Shown: one piece after another, positions 35,303 through 43,854 of the stretch | How positions within the stretch are numbered: position 1 is the first letter of the stretch | Layout of the letters: every line of letters begins with the position of its first letter | Assembly (NCBI GenBank): GCA_965223985.1 | Contig: OZ245030.1 | Span: 3,534,001 to 3,598,000 of the forward strand | Direction: 5' to 3' | DNA length: 64,000 nt | Source of the DNA: JAPPKS01 sp963667895 | GTDB taxonomy: Bacteria; Poribacteria; WGA-4E; PCPOR2b | Position numbers and translations under genes: made by a program | Notes under the pieces: generated by a model | The model's database searches: none | What the model saw: the letters and a program-made list of their open reading frames with translations, nothing else | Told to the model about the DNA's origin: nothing

Positions 35303-37858
35303 ATGGAATCGGATACCTATTCAACAATTACGACGGAATCGGTCGAGCGTTTGGCGCACACACTTGCCCGTGGAGATATACCCGTAATCGAGCGTTTCGA
35401 GCCCGTCGCCGATTTTGAAGAACTAATTACATTCACAACGGATAATCCCACGCCCCTTGAGCACGCGTATCGAAATCCGGTCTGGCGTATGCAATCTGTC
35501 TCAGCAAGACTTACCGAGGCAGTGGCGATTGCAGCGCATGAACCGTTGATACGAGATGCCGGCTGGGAGGTTCTAGCGCAGATTATCCTCCAACACGCAG
35601 AATATCTCTACACCTACCACCATTCGCACAACCCTCGCGAGCGACTTCAGGCGGGTGCTGCTTTGGCGCTCGCCAGCAGCCTCTGCCACGCTCTTCCGCA
35701 GAGCAACGCGTGGCGACTCGCCGGATTCGCGCGGATTGCGGAATCGATCGACAAAATCGACGGTTTCCAATCTTACCTAATTGAAGCAATTGATGCGGCG
35801 TACGAGTTAGCGGTGGCTCTCAACCTCCCCATTTTCGGAGAGGCGATAGATCGCTACAACACAACCTTAAATCGTAATCTGCAATGGAATAAGCGAACGC
35901 ATTTTAAGCTCAGCGATCAGGAGTTATTCGATCACTTGGATCTGCGTCATCCCGGTCTGGAAACCGTCAATACCGAATGGGAAGGGGGAGGTCTTGAAGA
36001 AGCGAAGTCGGCTTACGTGATAGCGAAGCATTTGTCCCTCCACTCCAAGAACTGGTCTGCTCTTTCTCTATTACTACACCGTGTTATAGATTCGTGGGAA
36101 TCTTGGTTTGACAGGTTTCCCGTTCCGTACGTTCCTGACGAGGAGAGGTGGCGCACAGGCGAGGCAGGCCGGCGAGCTGCACTCGAGTTTCCCAAGGTTA
36201 TTATCGACAGGCTGACGTCTGTCCAAAACTGCGACGCGATGCCCTTCCACATGGCAAAGTCCTGCCTTGAGCATGCACGCTACCTCTCTGCCTATCATGG
36301 GCTCGACGACAACGGCTTGCATGTGGAAACGAGCGGAATCGGTGTAGCCGCCCTGCTCTTTCCGGAATGGCGGGATCGAGAGCAGTTTCTTAAACTCGTA
36401 CTCCGGCGTTACAAATGGATTCACAACAACTACATCCTCACCGACGGTCTCCATACTGAAAGTTCAAATGTGGATTCCAACTTGGCACTCACATGCCTGC
36501 TTAGCTTCTATCAATTCGCTCGTCTCTGCGACTTTCGGCTGCCCGAAGATTTCGATCGGCGTTGTGAGAAGATAATCGAGTCCCTCATGTATCTCAGCCA
36601 ACCGGACAATCGCCCCCCACATTGGAATCGATGCAGTTCGGCGTACCTCAATGTGGACGAGCTGTGTGACGTCGGTCACGCAATATTCGATCGACAGGAT
36701 TTTTTGTACATGGCGTCGAAAGGAGGGGAGGGAAGACCGCCAAACGAGACCTCACACGCCTTCCCTTACACGGGTTACTATGTCATGCGAAATCATTGGC
36801 GTATAGACGCCCAATACCTCATTTTTGACAGTAGCGGTTTGAACTCAATACGTCAGCGCGAGGTTAAGCTCAACTTCCTCCTCTATGCCTACGGGCGACC
36901 GCTAATTGTCGATGCTTGCAGCTTCTGTCCGGACGCTGCCGCCGAGGACGCGCTCCATCCGAGCAGTGGATACAACACCGTGACAATCGACGGAAGAAAG
37001 CAATGTCACCCCGCTGTGCGTCATTCAGCGCAAGGACCGAATCCAGATGACTTTTGGCTAACGACGCCATCGTTCGATTTCGTCCAAGGGTGGCACAAGG
37101 ACGGTTACGCGGAAAAAGACTCGCCAAACTGTAATTCCAATCTCTTGCATAAGCGATCTATTTTCTATGTAAAAGGAAAGGCGCAAGCATCCAAATTGCA
37201 GTCTGGGCACTCAGTTTTGGCGGATGGTGAGTATTTTATCCTCCATGACTTGGTCCTCGGCAAAGGTGAACATGCCCTCGAACAGATCTTCCACCTCGCG
37301 TCCGCGTCAAGCGATTCCGTAGAAGTCCGCGACAACAACGTCGTGCGGACCGTCGAGCCAAATATAAGCAATCTAGTGATTGCTCCTGTGAACGCCGGAG
37401 ACCTAGCGGTTCGATTGCGCTGCCGCGATACTGATGCGGTTGTTGGGAGCACGGCATCCCGCAATGAAATCCCGCCTTGTGATCTGACCTACGCGACGAC
37501 ACGCGCCTTACCAGCGGTGATGAACACTATCCTGTTGCCGCTTCGTCCGAGGGCAGACACAGTTCCAGATCTCCACCCGATTGAAGTGGTTACCGACCCT
37601 GACGTGTTGGCAACGGGATTCGCCGCTGTGCACAATCAAGCCACTGATCTCGTCCTCATCTCTGACGACGGCTTCGCCCGGATGTCCACGACCGACATCG
37701 AGTTTGTCGGCGAATATCTCTTCTTGCGGCTTGATGGTGAGGGACAGCCTCAGCAGGTAGTGATCATCAATGGACAGTTTCTGACCTGGGGGGGGGATGT
37801 GTTGGTAGAGCTTCCTGAACCGCGTGCGCACTATGAATCAATTGCTGGGGGGGATTGA
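35303..37858 (+). CDS. Heparinase II/III-like protein with substituted active site
   Basis: 851 residues from ATG 35303. An alpha/alpha-toroid-like N-terminal half (to about 480) is followed by a beta-rich domain resembling heparinase II/III-type polysaccharide lyases (FPYTGYYVMRNHWRIDAQYL, FLLYAYGRPLIVDA, YNTVTIDGRKQ). Two family landmarks differ: the HGHxD segment before the LxF strand reads IRQREVKLNF, and the His of the AHNTV motif is Tyr (GYNTV). Lyase activity may therefore be lost or altered. No signal peptide is visible, which is also odd for a polysaccharide lyase. The next start signal lies 20 nt downstream, in front of a broken small gene. Confidence 0.75.
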   Translation: MESDTYSTITTESVERLAHTLARGDIPVIERFEPVADFEELITFTTDNPTPLEHAYRNPVWRMQSVSARLTEAVAIAAHEPLIRDAGWEVLAQIILQHAEYLYTYHHSHNPRERLQAGAALALASSLCHALPQSNAWRLAGFARIAESIDKIDGFQSYLIEAIDAAYELAVALNLPIFGEAIDRYNTTLNRNLQWNKRTHFKLSDQELFDHLDLRHPGLETVNTEWEGGGLEEAKSAYVIAKHLSLHSKNWSALSLLLHRVIDSWESWFDRFPVPYVPDEERWRTGEAGRRAALEFPKVIIDRLTSVQNCDAMPFHMAKSCLEHARYLSAYHGLDDNGLHVETSGIGVAALLFPEWRDREQFLKLVLRRYKWIHNNYILTDGLHTESSNVDSNLALTCLLSFYQFARLCDFRLPEDFDRRCEKIIESLMYLSQPDNRPPHWNRCSSAYLNVDELCDVGHAIFDRQDFLYMASKGGEGRPPNETSHAFPYTGYYVMRNHWRIDAQYLIFDSSGLNSIRQREVKLNFLLYAYGRPLIVDACSFCPDAAAEDALHPSSGYNTVTIDGRKQCHPAVRHSAQGPNPDDFWLTTPSFDFVQGWHKDGYAEKDSPNCNSNLLHKRSIFYVKGKAQASKLQSGHSVLADGEYFILHDLVLGKGEHALEQIFHLASASSDSVEVRDNNVVRTVEPNISNLVIAPVNAGDLAVRLRCRDTDAVVGSTASRNEIPPCDLTYATTRALPAVMNTILLPLRPRADTVPDLHPIEVVTDPDVLATGFAAVHNQATDLVLISDDGFARMSTTDIEFVGEYLFLRLDGEGQPQQVVIINGQFLTWGGDVLVELPEPRAHYESIAGGD

Positions 37859-37878
37859 CGACAAGGAGAAGGGGCAAA

Positions 37879-38079
37879 ATGCTTAGCCTGCCGATTCCAT
37901 TATAATCAGACAACTTGGCATATCATGAGATCCGCGCGCCTAGGGGCAAGAACTACTGCCAGCTCATTGAGGAACTTGGCGCCACAGCTTACATTGGCAG
38001 CAAAGGGGCTCACCTGGATCCGGATTTGGCGGTGAGTGTACGACCGCGCAGGGCGGGCTGGCTCCCAGCGTTGGGATAG
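37879..38079 (+). pseudogene. Small gene interrupted by an in-frame stop
   Basis: Starting at ATG 37879 behind AAGGAG and GGGG, the frame reads MLSLPIPL, meets TAA at 37903-37905, and continues in the same frame for 57 codons (SDNLAYHEIRAPRGKNYCQL to WLPALG, stop 38077-38079). The second part looks like protein sequence (RAPRGKNYCQLIEELGATAY, HLDPDLAV) rather than noise. I cannot assign a family. It may be a decaying gene, a fragment, or a sequencing error. Confidence 0.35.
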
Positions 38080-38354
38080 AACGACAAGGCAGGAGGGCAT
38101 TTGCGAAATTAAGAGGTCTCTGAAGGCGATCTATTTCTGTTTATCTATTGTATCAGTGTCGCGAGTCGCGTGTATCGCGTTTAAGATTTCGGATTTATTC
38201 GACGACCAACTAAGCGAGTAGCGAGGGCGATAGTTTGAGAAGCGCTGGGTGTCGCCGTAGGCTCAACCCAACCTAAAAGTGCTTATCTGTAGGACGCCGA
38301 GAAACTGAGTTTTTGGCGAAAACTCGGCTACTGTACCCAAAAAGAAGCAACTTG

Positions 38355-38363
38355 TGCTATAAT
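38355..38363 (+). promoter_or_regulatory. Extended -10 promoter upstream of the YwaF/TMEM164-type gene
   Basis: TGCTATAAT with a perfect -10 hexamer (38358-38363) and TG one base upstream. The -35 region at the right spacing is poor. It lies about 90 nt before the next gene. Confidence 0.4.
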
Positions 38364-38452
38364 GGAGATGCTTAGTCGTGACGATTGGGAATGTGCTTCT
38401 TTCCCGCGGCTGATTCATACGTCGACGTTGTGCTGAACGTGCAGAGACGGCA

Positions 38453-39208
38453 ATGACACAACCCGAATTTCACTTCCTGGGCACTTCCCACATAATCGTT
38501 TTGATACTGACGATTGTTATTCCCCTCGTGCTATCCGCGTTGGTCCGGAGGGCGGATTCGCCGAAGGTCACGCGAGCTGTCCGTTATCTACTAGGAGCGC
38601 TTATACTCGGCAACGAATTCGGGCATTGGAGCTATCGATTGATTGGGGGAGAGTCTCACCTGTTTCTGCAGAACTACCTCCCGCTTCACATTTGCGGGCT
38701 CTCAACATTCGCAACTGCCGCTACGCTCCTCTTTCGGGTCCAAATCCTCTACGAGTTCGCCTATTTCTGGGGTCTGGTGGGCTCATTCAACGCGATACTC
38801 ACCCCTCAGCTCGAGGTCGGCTTTCCGCAGTATCGTGCGTTCCAATATTTTGTGGCTCACGGCGGTATCGTCGCTGGAGTTCTGTTTGCCACGCTAGGGC
38901 TGCAGATGCGACCAACTCTCAAGTCCTTATTCCGTGCATTCCTTGTCATCAATTTCCTTGCAGTCGTGATCGGCGGCTTTAATCAGTTGATGTCAGCCAA
39001 CTACATGTTCCTTTGTGAACCCCCGAAGACAAAGTTTCCGGTGTTCAATTCGGAGTCCGCGGTCTTCGTGCCTTGGCCCTGGTATATACCGATTTTAGAT
39101 GGTGTCGCGCTCATACTGTTCTTCGTTGTCTATTCGCCGTTCTTAATTAGCGATTGGCGGAATCGCACCGTGGGGGACGCCAGAATCCGCGATACTGTTA
39201 GCGGCTAA
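38453..39208 (+). CDS. YwaF/TMEM164-type integral membrane protein (TIGR02206)
   Basis: 251 residues with about seven membrane helices. It starts with FHFLGTSHIIVLILTIVIPL and has the family core NYLPLHICGLSTFATA, with the conserved His-Cys, near residue 75. A second conserved-looking segment is NFLAVVIGGFNQLMSANYMFL, and WPWYIPILDGVALIL closes the domain. This matches the bacterial TIGR02206/YwaF family, related to eukaryotic TMEM164 (a lipid acyltransferase). An acyl-lipid function is possible but unproven in bacteria. It lies 52 nt upstream of the UMF1-type transporter and is probably co-transcribed. Confidence 0.8.
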   Translation: MTQPEFHFLGTSHIIVLILTIVIPLVLSALVRRADSPKVTRAVRYLLGALILGNEFGHWSYRLIGGESHLFLQNYLPLHICGLSTFATAATLLFRVQILYEFAYFWGLVGSFNAILTPQLEVGFPQYRAFQYFVAHGGIVAGVLFATLGLQMRPTLKSLFRAFLVINFLAVVIGGFNQLMSANYMFLCEPPKTKFPVFNSESAVFVPWPWYIPILDGVALILFFVVYSPFLISDWRNRTVGDARIRDTVSG

Positions 39209-39260
39209 GCAGACATCTATTCACCCGCGTATCATATTGATTTCCACATCAAACTAGGTT

Positions 39261-40580
39261 ATGACCAAGAACGACAAGAAGACAATTTTCGGCTGGTGCA
39301 TGTACGACTGGGCGAATTCCGCCTACATTACCACAGTAGTCGCGGCGCTTCTGCCAAACTACTTCGCGCTCATCATTGTGGGCGAAAAGGGCGTCCAAAT
39401 CGGGAACACGGTCGTCAGCGCGTCCGTTTTGTGGGGAGCGATGATCAGCGTCGCTGCGTTCTTTGTATTTCTGTTCGCTCCCGTCCTCGGCGCGATATCG
39501 GACTTCTCCTCGGCGAAGAAGAAGTTCTTGATGTCCTTCGCCTACACCGGCAGCATCTCCGCAATGTTTCTCTATTTTTGTGGTTCTGGGGATGTCTGGA
39601 TGACCGTCATCTTCTTCCTCATCTCGCGGATTGGGTTTGTGGGGGCTAACGTCTTCTACGATGGGTTCCTGCCCCAGATTGCATCTGAGGATAAGATGGA
39701 TTGGGTATCTGGCAAAGGGTATTCCTACGGGTACGTTGGCGGAGGGCTACAATTTGCGATTGCGTTGGGTCTTGTGGCCGGACACGAGGCACTTGGTATC
39801 AGTCAATCGCTGGCTGCCCGGATCGGAATCGGGATGGCGGGGCTCTGGTGGGCGGGATTCACGCTGTTCGCAATAGTGCACTTGAAAGAGGGCGGCGCAT
39901 CAGAATCGATACGCGAACGCTTTCAAGCCACGCCCAAGCTGTTCGCGTATATCTCGATCGGCGTCACCAGGACCTTGGGCACGTTGAGGAAAATCCGACG
40001 GTTCAAGCATTTGTTGCTGTTTTTGATTGCCTTCATGATATATAACGACGGCATCCAGACGGTCATCAGCATGGCAGCGATTTATGGAACGGAGGAGTTG
40101 AAGTTTTCAACAACCGTTTTAATGGTGACTCTACTGATTATTCAAATCATTGCGTCAGGCGGCGCCCTGCTATTCGGGGTGCTGGCTGGTAAAATTGGTA
40201 CAAAACCGGCTGTCATGCTGTCCTTAGTCCTTTGGAGCTTCGTTATCACGTATGCTTACTTTCTGCAGACGGCGACTGAGTTCTTAATCCTCGGCGCGGT
40301 TGTCGGCATCGTTCTCGGCGGATCGCAAGCGCTTAGCCGTTCGCTGTACGGCTCAATGATACCGGAGGAGTCCAGTGCGGAGTTTTACGGGTTCTACTCT
40401 GTGTTCAGTAAGTTCTCCGCAATCTGGGGACCTCTGGTGTTTAGCGTCATCCGACAGATCACAGGAACAGCGCGGCTGTCTATCATCTCATTGATTATTT
40501 TCTTCATTGTCGGTCTGATTTTGCTCTGGTTCGTTGATGTGGAAAAAGCCCAAGCAGCGAAGCGTTCATCGGTCTTCTAG
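39261..40580 (+). CDS. UMF1/ATG22-type MFS transporter
   Basis: 439 residues, 12 predicted membrane helices, major facilitator fold. The N terminus FGWCMYDWANSAYITTVVAALLPNYFA is diagnostic of the UMF1 family (PF11700), whose yeast relative ATG22 exports amino acids from the vacuole. Other landmarks are LGAISDFSSAKKKFL, YDGFLPQIA, GKGYSYGYVGGGLQ and SLYGSMIPEESSAEFYGFYSVFSKFSAIWGP. An amino-acid or small-metabolite efflux role is likely, and the substrate is unknown. A palindromic repeat begins about 20 nt after the stop. Confidence 0.92.
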   Translation: MTKNDKKTIFGWCMYDWANSAYITTVVAALLPNYFALIIVGEKGVQIGNTVVSASVLWGAMISVAAFFVFLFAPVLGAISDFSSAKKKFLMSFAYTGSISAMFLYFCGSGDVWMTVIFFLISRIGFVGANVFYDGFLPQIASEDKMDWVSGKGYSYGYVGGGLQFAIALGLVAGHEALGISQSLAARIGIGMAGLWWAGFTLFAIVHLKEGGASESIRERFQATPKLFAYISIGVTRTLGTLRKIRRFKHLLLFLIAFMIYNDGIQTVISMAAIYGTEELKFSTTVLMVTLLIIQIIASGGALLFGVLAGKIGTKPAVMLSLVLWSFVITYAYFLQTATEFLILGAVVGIVLGGSQALSRSLYGSMIPEESSAEFYGFYSVFSKFSAIWGPLVFSVIRQITGTARLSIISLIIFFIVGLILLWFVDVEKAQAAKRSSVF

Positions 40581-40602
40581 CACCCTCGGAGAACAAACAT
40601 TC

Positions 40603-40623
40603 CCCTCCTTGCCAAGGAGGGGC
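40603..40623. repeat. Dispersed palindromic repeat, copy 1
   Basis: Nine-base arms CCCCTCCTT and AAGGAGGGG separated by 3 bases, followed by GGGCTAAGGGAGGTT-like flank. The same core and right flank recur at 41620-41640 and, inverted, at 43855-43870. Confidence 0.8.
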
Positions 40624-40633
40624 TAAGGGAGGT

Positions 40634-40933
40634 TGTAGGTTGGGTAGAGCGATCAAAGGAGCGAACAACGACTGCGATAGAAACCCTGCTGACACCTAGC
40701 GAAACCCATACGATTTACTGAGCGGATAGATCAAGTGACCGAATAGTGAGTGCGATAGTCTTTACTGGTTTTGGGGTTGAAATCCTTTTTTAATCGAATT
40801 GAAGGTGATGTGTAATTCTTAGTTGCCGTGACCAAAAATCTTAGATTATTTAGCCCGCGATAGTTTTGGTGGCGGTGAAGACTATCGCCTTCGCTAATCG
40901 CTCAGTTGATCGTTGGTTCAACCCAACCTACAA
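40634..40933. repeat. MITE-like segment bounded by 13-bp inverted repeats
   Basis: TTGTAGGTTGGGT (40634-40646) and its exact reverse complement ACCCAACCTACAA (40921-40933) bound about 300 bases without coding capacity. A partial copy of the right end (ACCCAACCTA) occurs at 38266-38275, and a shorter match at about 52758. No target-site duplication was found, so a transposition origin is unproven. Confidence 0.5.
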
Positions 40934-41060
40934 GAGCTGCCGGTAGGAGGGAATTCCGATTCCCGACAATGCGTTAAAGGGAGAGAACCTTTTTGCAAGG
41001 TGTCTTTCACGAAGCAACTCGGTTATTAGAACTAATCTAACGAACAAAGGAGATTTGTAC

Positions 41061-41497
41061 ATGAATCGAATATAGGTGGAAACGTTGTTCCTGGTCGTGT
41101 GCCTTGCGGTTTGCGTTTGGGGCTGTGGCGATAGTGATGGTGGTCCTGTCGACCCGGTAGGTCCCAACGATGAACTGGGGTTGATGTACGACGATCCGGT
41201 GAGTGCTGGCAGACCCGTCCCCTCTTTTCAGCAGGATATTCTGCCTATCCTTACGAGTTGATGCGCACTGTCGGGGTGCCACGTCGCTGGTGGACCGCAC
41301 GGCGTCGATTTCAGGACGTATGAAACCCTCCAAAAGGAAGGGGAACACGGCACTATCATTGTTGCTGGTAATGCGGACGAGAGCGAACTGGTCGAGAAAT
41401 TTTGGAGGGGAAAATGCCTCTTGGTGGACCTCGGCTGAAAACTGACCAGATTCAACTGATTATTGACTGGGTTAATTCGGGTGCGAATGACGATTGA
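41061..41497 (+). pseudogene. Broken lipoprotein with cytochrome c-like CxxxxCH motif
   Basis: A recognisable gene with AAGGAG and ATG 41061 carries three lesions: TAG at 41073-41075 (codon 5), TGA at 41259-41261, and a one-base frameshift around 41400-41414. Read through, it gives a lipoprotein signal (VVCLAVCVWGC), FQQDILPILTS, then CALSGCHVAGGPHGVDFRTY (heme-like C-x4-CH), DESELVEKF, and KMPLGGPRLKTDQIQLII with DWVNSGANDD at the end. This resembles the small planctomycete-type cytochrome c modules (C-x4-CH, KMP, IxxWIxxGA). The lesions could be true decay or assembly error. Confidence 0.75.
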
Positions 41498-41619
41498 ATC
41501 CAAAACGCTGCGGAGCACGTTCTTATAAATGCACCTCCTCTCGTTCTCCCTTATTAAAGGGTAGAATAGGCTAGTGCTTGAACTAGTCAGATGAGTGTGA
41601 ACCTTACGGACTCGCTGTC

Positions 41620-41640
41620 CCCCTCCTTACTAAGGAGGGG
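41620..41640. repeat. Dispersed palindromic repeat, copy 2
   Basis: Ten-base arms CCCCTCCTTA (41620-41629) and TAAGGAGGGG (41631-41640) with a single-base loop, followed by CTAGTGGAGGTT. This is the most perfect copy of the family. Confidence 0.8.
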
Positions 41641-41723
41641 CTAGTGGAGGTTGGATTGGAATACCATCCCCCCCCAAACTGTCGCTTATCACGGTTGAGA
41701 CCGGTAGTGCGCCGGTTTTCGTG

Positions 41724-41743
41724 TCCCCTTTGTTATAAGGGGA
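41724..41743. repeat. Short palindrome related to the dispersed repeat
   Basis: TCCCCTT (41724-41730) and AAGGGGA (41737-41743) with a 6-base loop, about 28 nt before the next gene. The arms resemble the dispersed palindrome, but the right flank does not match, so membership is uncertain. Confidence 0.4.
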
Positions 41744-41771
41744 AGAATTTTCATGAAGAGACCATTAACCC

Positions 41772-42572
41772 ATGAACGACGCCGAAAAATATCTGTTTGA
41801 TTTGAACGGTTATCTTGTCGTTGAGAACGTGCTCACTCCCGATGAGGTAGCCATCGCCAACGAAGCCATTGACCGCCATTCGCATCAAGGTCGTGTTCGT
41901 CCGCGGGAGGAAACCCTTGATGGTGAATCTCCTGCGCTCCGAGGCAAACAGGGACGCGGCGAACTCGGCGATCTGCTCAATTGGGAAGACCCTTGGTGCA
42001 ACCCGTTCCGAGAGATGCTGGTGCATCCGCGAATTGTTCCGTATCTCCACCAAACCCTTGGCAAAGGCTTTCGGATGGATCATCAGATGGTTCTGTTGTC
42101 AATGGAGAAAGGTGCGGAGGGATTCCTGTTTCATGGATCTTCAGGTCCCGGATTCGACCCTAGCCAATACTACATCTTTCGTAACGGTCAGATGCATTGC
42201 GGACTCACGGTCGTGGCATTTCAACTCATGGATGTGAATCCGGGTGACGGCGGGTTAATCGTAATCCCTGGCAGCCACAAAAGCAACTTTCCATGCCCAG
42301 AGGAGATGCGCTGCTATCTGAACTATCAGGAACATATTCGGCAGATTGTCTGCAAAGCCGGTGACGTCGTTATCTTCACGGAGGCGGTCACGCACGGGAC
42401 GCTTCCTTGGCGGTCGGAACGTCCGCGCCGGTCGATATTGACTAGATACACTGCCGGAAATATGGCGTATGTGCCCGCGTATCCCATGCCTGATTGGGCG
42501 AATGAACGTCAGCGGATGGTGATGGAACCGCCGTATCATGCGCGGCTAGACCGTCCGGTGCTGGACGAATAG
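41772..42572 (+). CDS. Phytanoyl-CoA dioxygenase (PhyH) family protein, second copy
   Basis: 266 residues of the Fe(II)/2-oxoglutarate oxygenase fold: FDLNGYLVVENVLTPDEV at the start, VNPGDGGLIVIPGSHKSNFP in the core, the distal His in AVTHGTLPW (H208), and Arg in RRSILTRYT for 2-oxoglutarate. At the usual H-x-D position the sequence reads FLFHGSSGPGF (H121-G-S), so the acidic metal ligand is not where expected. A subfamily with HGG-type sequence followed by YYxxRNG seems to exist in related bacteria, so it may still be active with a shifted ligand. It is only distantly similar to the copy at 16.0 kb. Confidence 0.85.
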   Translation: MNDAEKYLFDLNGYLVVENVLTPDEVAIANEAIDRHSHQGRVRPREETLDGESPALRGKQGRGELGDLLNWEDPWCNPFREMLVHPRIVPYLHQTLGKGFRMDHQMVLLSMEKGAEGFLFHGSSGPGFDPSQYYIFRNGQMHCGLTVVAFQLMDVNPGDGGLIVIPGSHKSNFPCPEEMRCYLNYQEHIRQIVCKAGDVVIFTEAVTHGTLPWRSERPRRSILTRYTAGNMAYVPAYPMPDWANERQRMVMEPPYHARLDRPVLDE

Positions 42573-42661
42573 GGGATTACGGTTCGGAGAGTGTCGGCAA
42601 TAGATTGAGAATCTCCTCGTCCTGCAATTATGATTGCCCAGAATTTAAATCTACGCCTAGG

Positions 42662-43534
42662 CTAGTCATCGTCGAGGTGCATCGAGAAGCGTGCCCAGAC
42701 AGGGCGGCGGTCACTCACCGCCTGCGATGCAGCCCGATCTTTATTGGCCCAATCCGTTTCATCAAACTTGTCGATCCCGCATTCGCCCGTGTACTCAGCT
42801 GTATGTCCACTCTGGAAAAAGATGTTGTCGTGTAGGCTGGCGTCTTCGACATGGGATGTTAGCGGTAGGTCGAACAGGTAAATCATGGAGGGGATCGACT
42901 GGAGCGGCGCAAAAGCCCGCCCGTCGTCGGGGTTGTGGTTGAAGTCTCCGAGAAGAATTACATCGTTTTCGTTCGCGTCCGCATGTTGTAGGTTCAGGTA
43001 TAGCTCCGCAAGGTTCTGAATCTCCCGTTGTCTCTCTTCCACCTTCCCCCAAATCACACGCACCGCAATCGCCGTGAAATCGAAACTGCCCGCGCGAAAG
43101 GTAGCGAAGTACGGATCACGGATAAAGTCATCGTCGCCGTCCGCACTATCGTCATACACCTGTCCCGGCGCGACGACGGTTACGGAACTTGGGTCATATA
43201 GGAATCCGAACCGTTCTTTCATGTGACGCCCTACCGGAGGGCTGATCAGATATTCGTACCCCCGCCCCATCGCCTCCAACTGCCTCACCGTGCGCTTTAA
43301 CACCTGTTCATCGCGTAACTCCACCAACGCCACGACATCATAGTCGATTAGCACGTCTGCAATACGCTTCACCTCCGTGGGATCCCGGCTTTTATCGCTG
43401 AACAGGCGGACGTTCCATGCTGCGAGATCGACCGTACGTTTCTCGACACGCCGTTCACAGCCCGAACTCAACACTGTCATCATCGCGGAAAGAAGCATGA
43501 TCGATATCGATCCCAATCGAAAAAACTTTAACAT
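42662..43534 (-). CDS. Lipoprotein of the endonuclease/exonuclease/phosphatase (EEP) superfamily
   Basis: 290 residues with a lipoprotein signal (ISIMLLSAMMTVLSSGC) and an EEP fold: AAWNVRLFSD, the metal-binding Glu in VALVELRDEQ, the DFN motif in VILLGDFNHNPDD, and a C-terminal SDRRPVWARF. In DNase I-like enzymes the last motif is SDHxPV, with His as general base. Here it is Arg (CGC, one transition from CAC), so catalysis may be impaired. Other key residues are present. As an exported lipoprotein it would act outside the cytoplasm; the substrate could be nucleic acid or a phosphoester. Confidence 0.82.
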   Translation of the reverse strand: MLKFFRLGSISIMLLSAMMTVLSSGCERRVEKRTVDLAAWNVRLFSDKSRDPTEVKRIADVLIDYDVVALVELRDEQVLKRTVRQLEAMGRGYEYLISPPVGRHMKERFGFLYDPSSVTVVAPGQVYDDSADGDDDFIRDPYFATFRAGSFDFTAIAVRVIWGKVEERQREIQNLAELYLNLQHADANENDVILLGDFNHNPDDGRAFAPLQSIPSMIYLFDLPLTSHVEDASLHDNIFFQSGHTAEYTGECGIDKFDETDWANKDRAASQAVSDRRPVWARFSMHLDDD

Positions 43535-43805
43535 AACTATATTTTTACCTTAACTATATGATATAATATTGCGGAATGAAAGCGATTGAATTTACCTTAT
43601 CTTCAGTGGGAGTGGGCACCTCCGATTGTATATCTTATACACGGTCGGAAAACGGATGTCAAGGGCTTCTTCGATTGGAATTTCAGTCAGGTAGAGTTGA
43701 TATTTCCGGATCATGTCAAAAGAGGGTGGTGCGTGGTCAGGTGAAACCGAGTTCTTAGCAATAACACGGTTTCTTTGCACGATGCCTTTCACGGGCGAAA
43801 TTCCT

Positions 43806-43834
43806 TTGAGATTTAACCTGTCTTGTGCTACTAT
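43806..43834 (+). promoter_or_regulatory. Promoter upstream of aconitase
   Basis: TTGAGA (43806-43811), a 17-nt spacer and TACTAT (43829-43834), with TGC just before the -10 box. The transcript would start about 135 nt before the acnA ATG and run through the palindrome at 43855-43870. Confidence 0.5.
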
Positions 43835-43854
43835 ATTAAAAGTCCCCTCTAGCC

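Larger units (their letters stand above)
37859..38452. other. Degraded intergenic region
   Basis: About 600 bases holding a small broken gene (37879-38079), a single ACCCAACCTA repeat end near 38266-38275 that recurs at 40.9 kb, and an extended -10 promoter at 38355-38363 for the next gene. The rest shows no coding signal. Confidence 0.5.
40581..41060. other. Intergenic region with dispersed repeats
   Basis: About 480 bases with no credible gene. It holds a palindromic repeat (40603-40623) and a 13-bp inverted repeat pair (40634-40646 and 40921-40933) enclosing about 275 bases. It ends with the ribosome-binding site (AAGGAG, 41046-41051) of the broken lipoprotein gene at 41061. Confidence 0.6.

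Noticed and set aside
41259..41261. TGA inside the cytochrome-like gene as a recoded codon (selenocysteine or Gly/Trp)
   Set aside because: The same gene has a TAG and a frameshift, no SECIS-like hairpin was seen, and TGA is the normal stop of other genes here, for example htrA.
43576..43792. Short genes on either strand upstream of acnA
   Set aside because: No ribosome-binding site, no family resemblance, and the two frames overlap each other on opposite strands.
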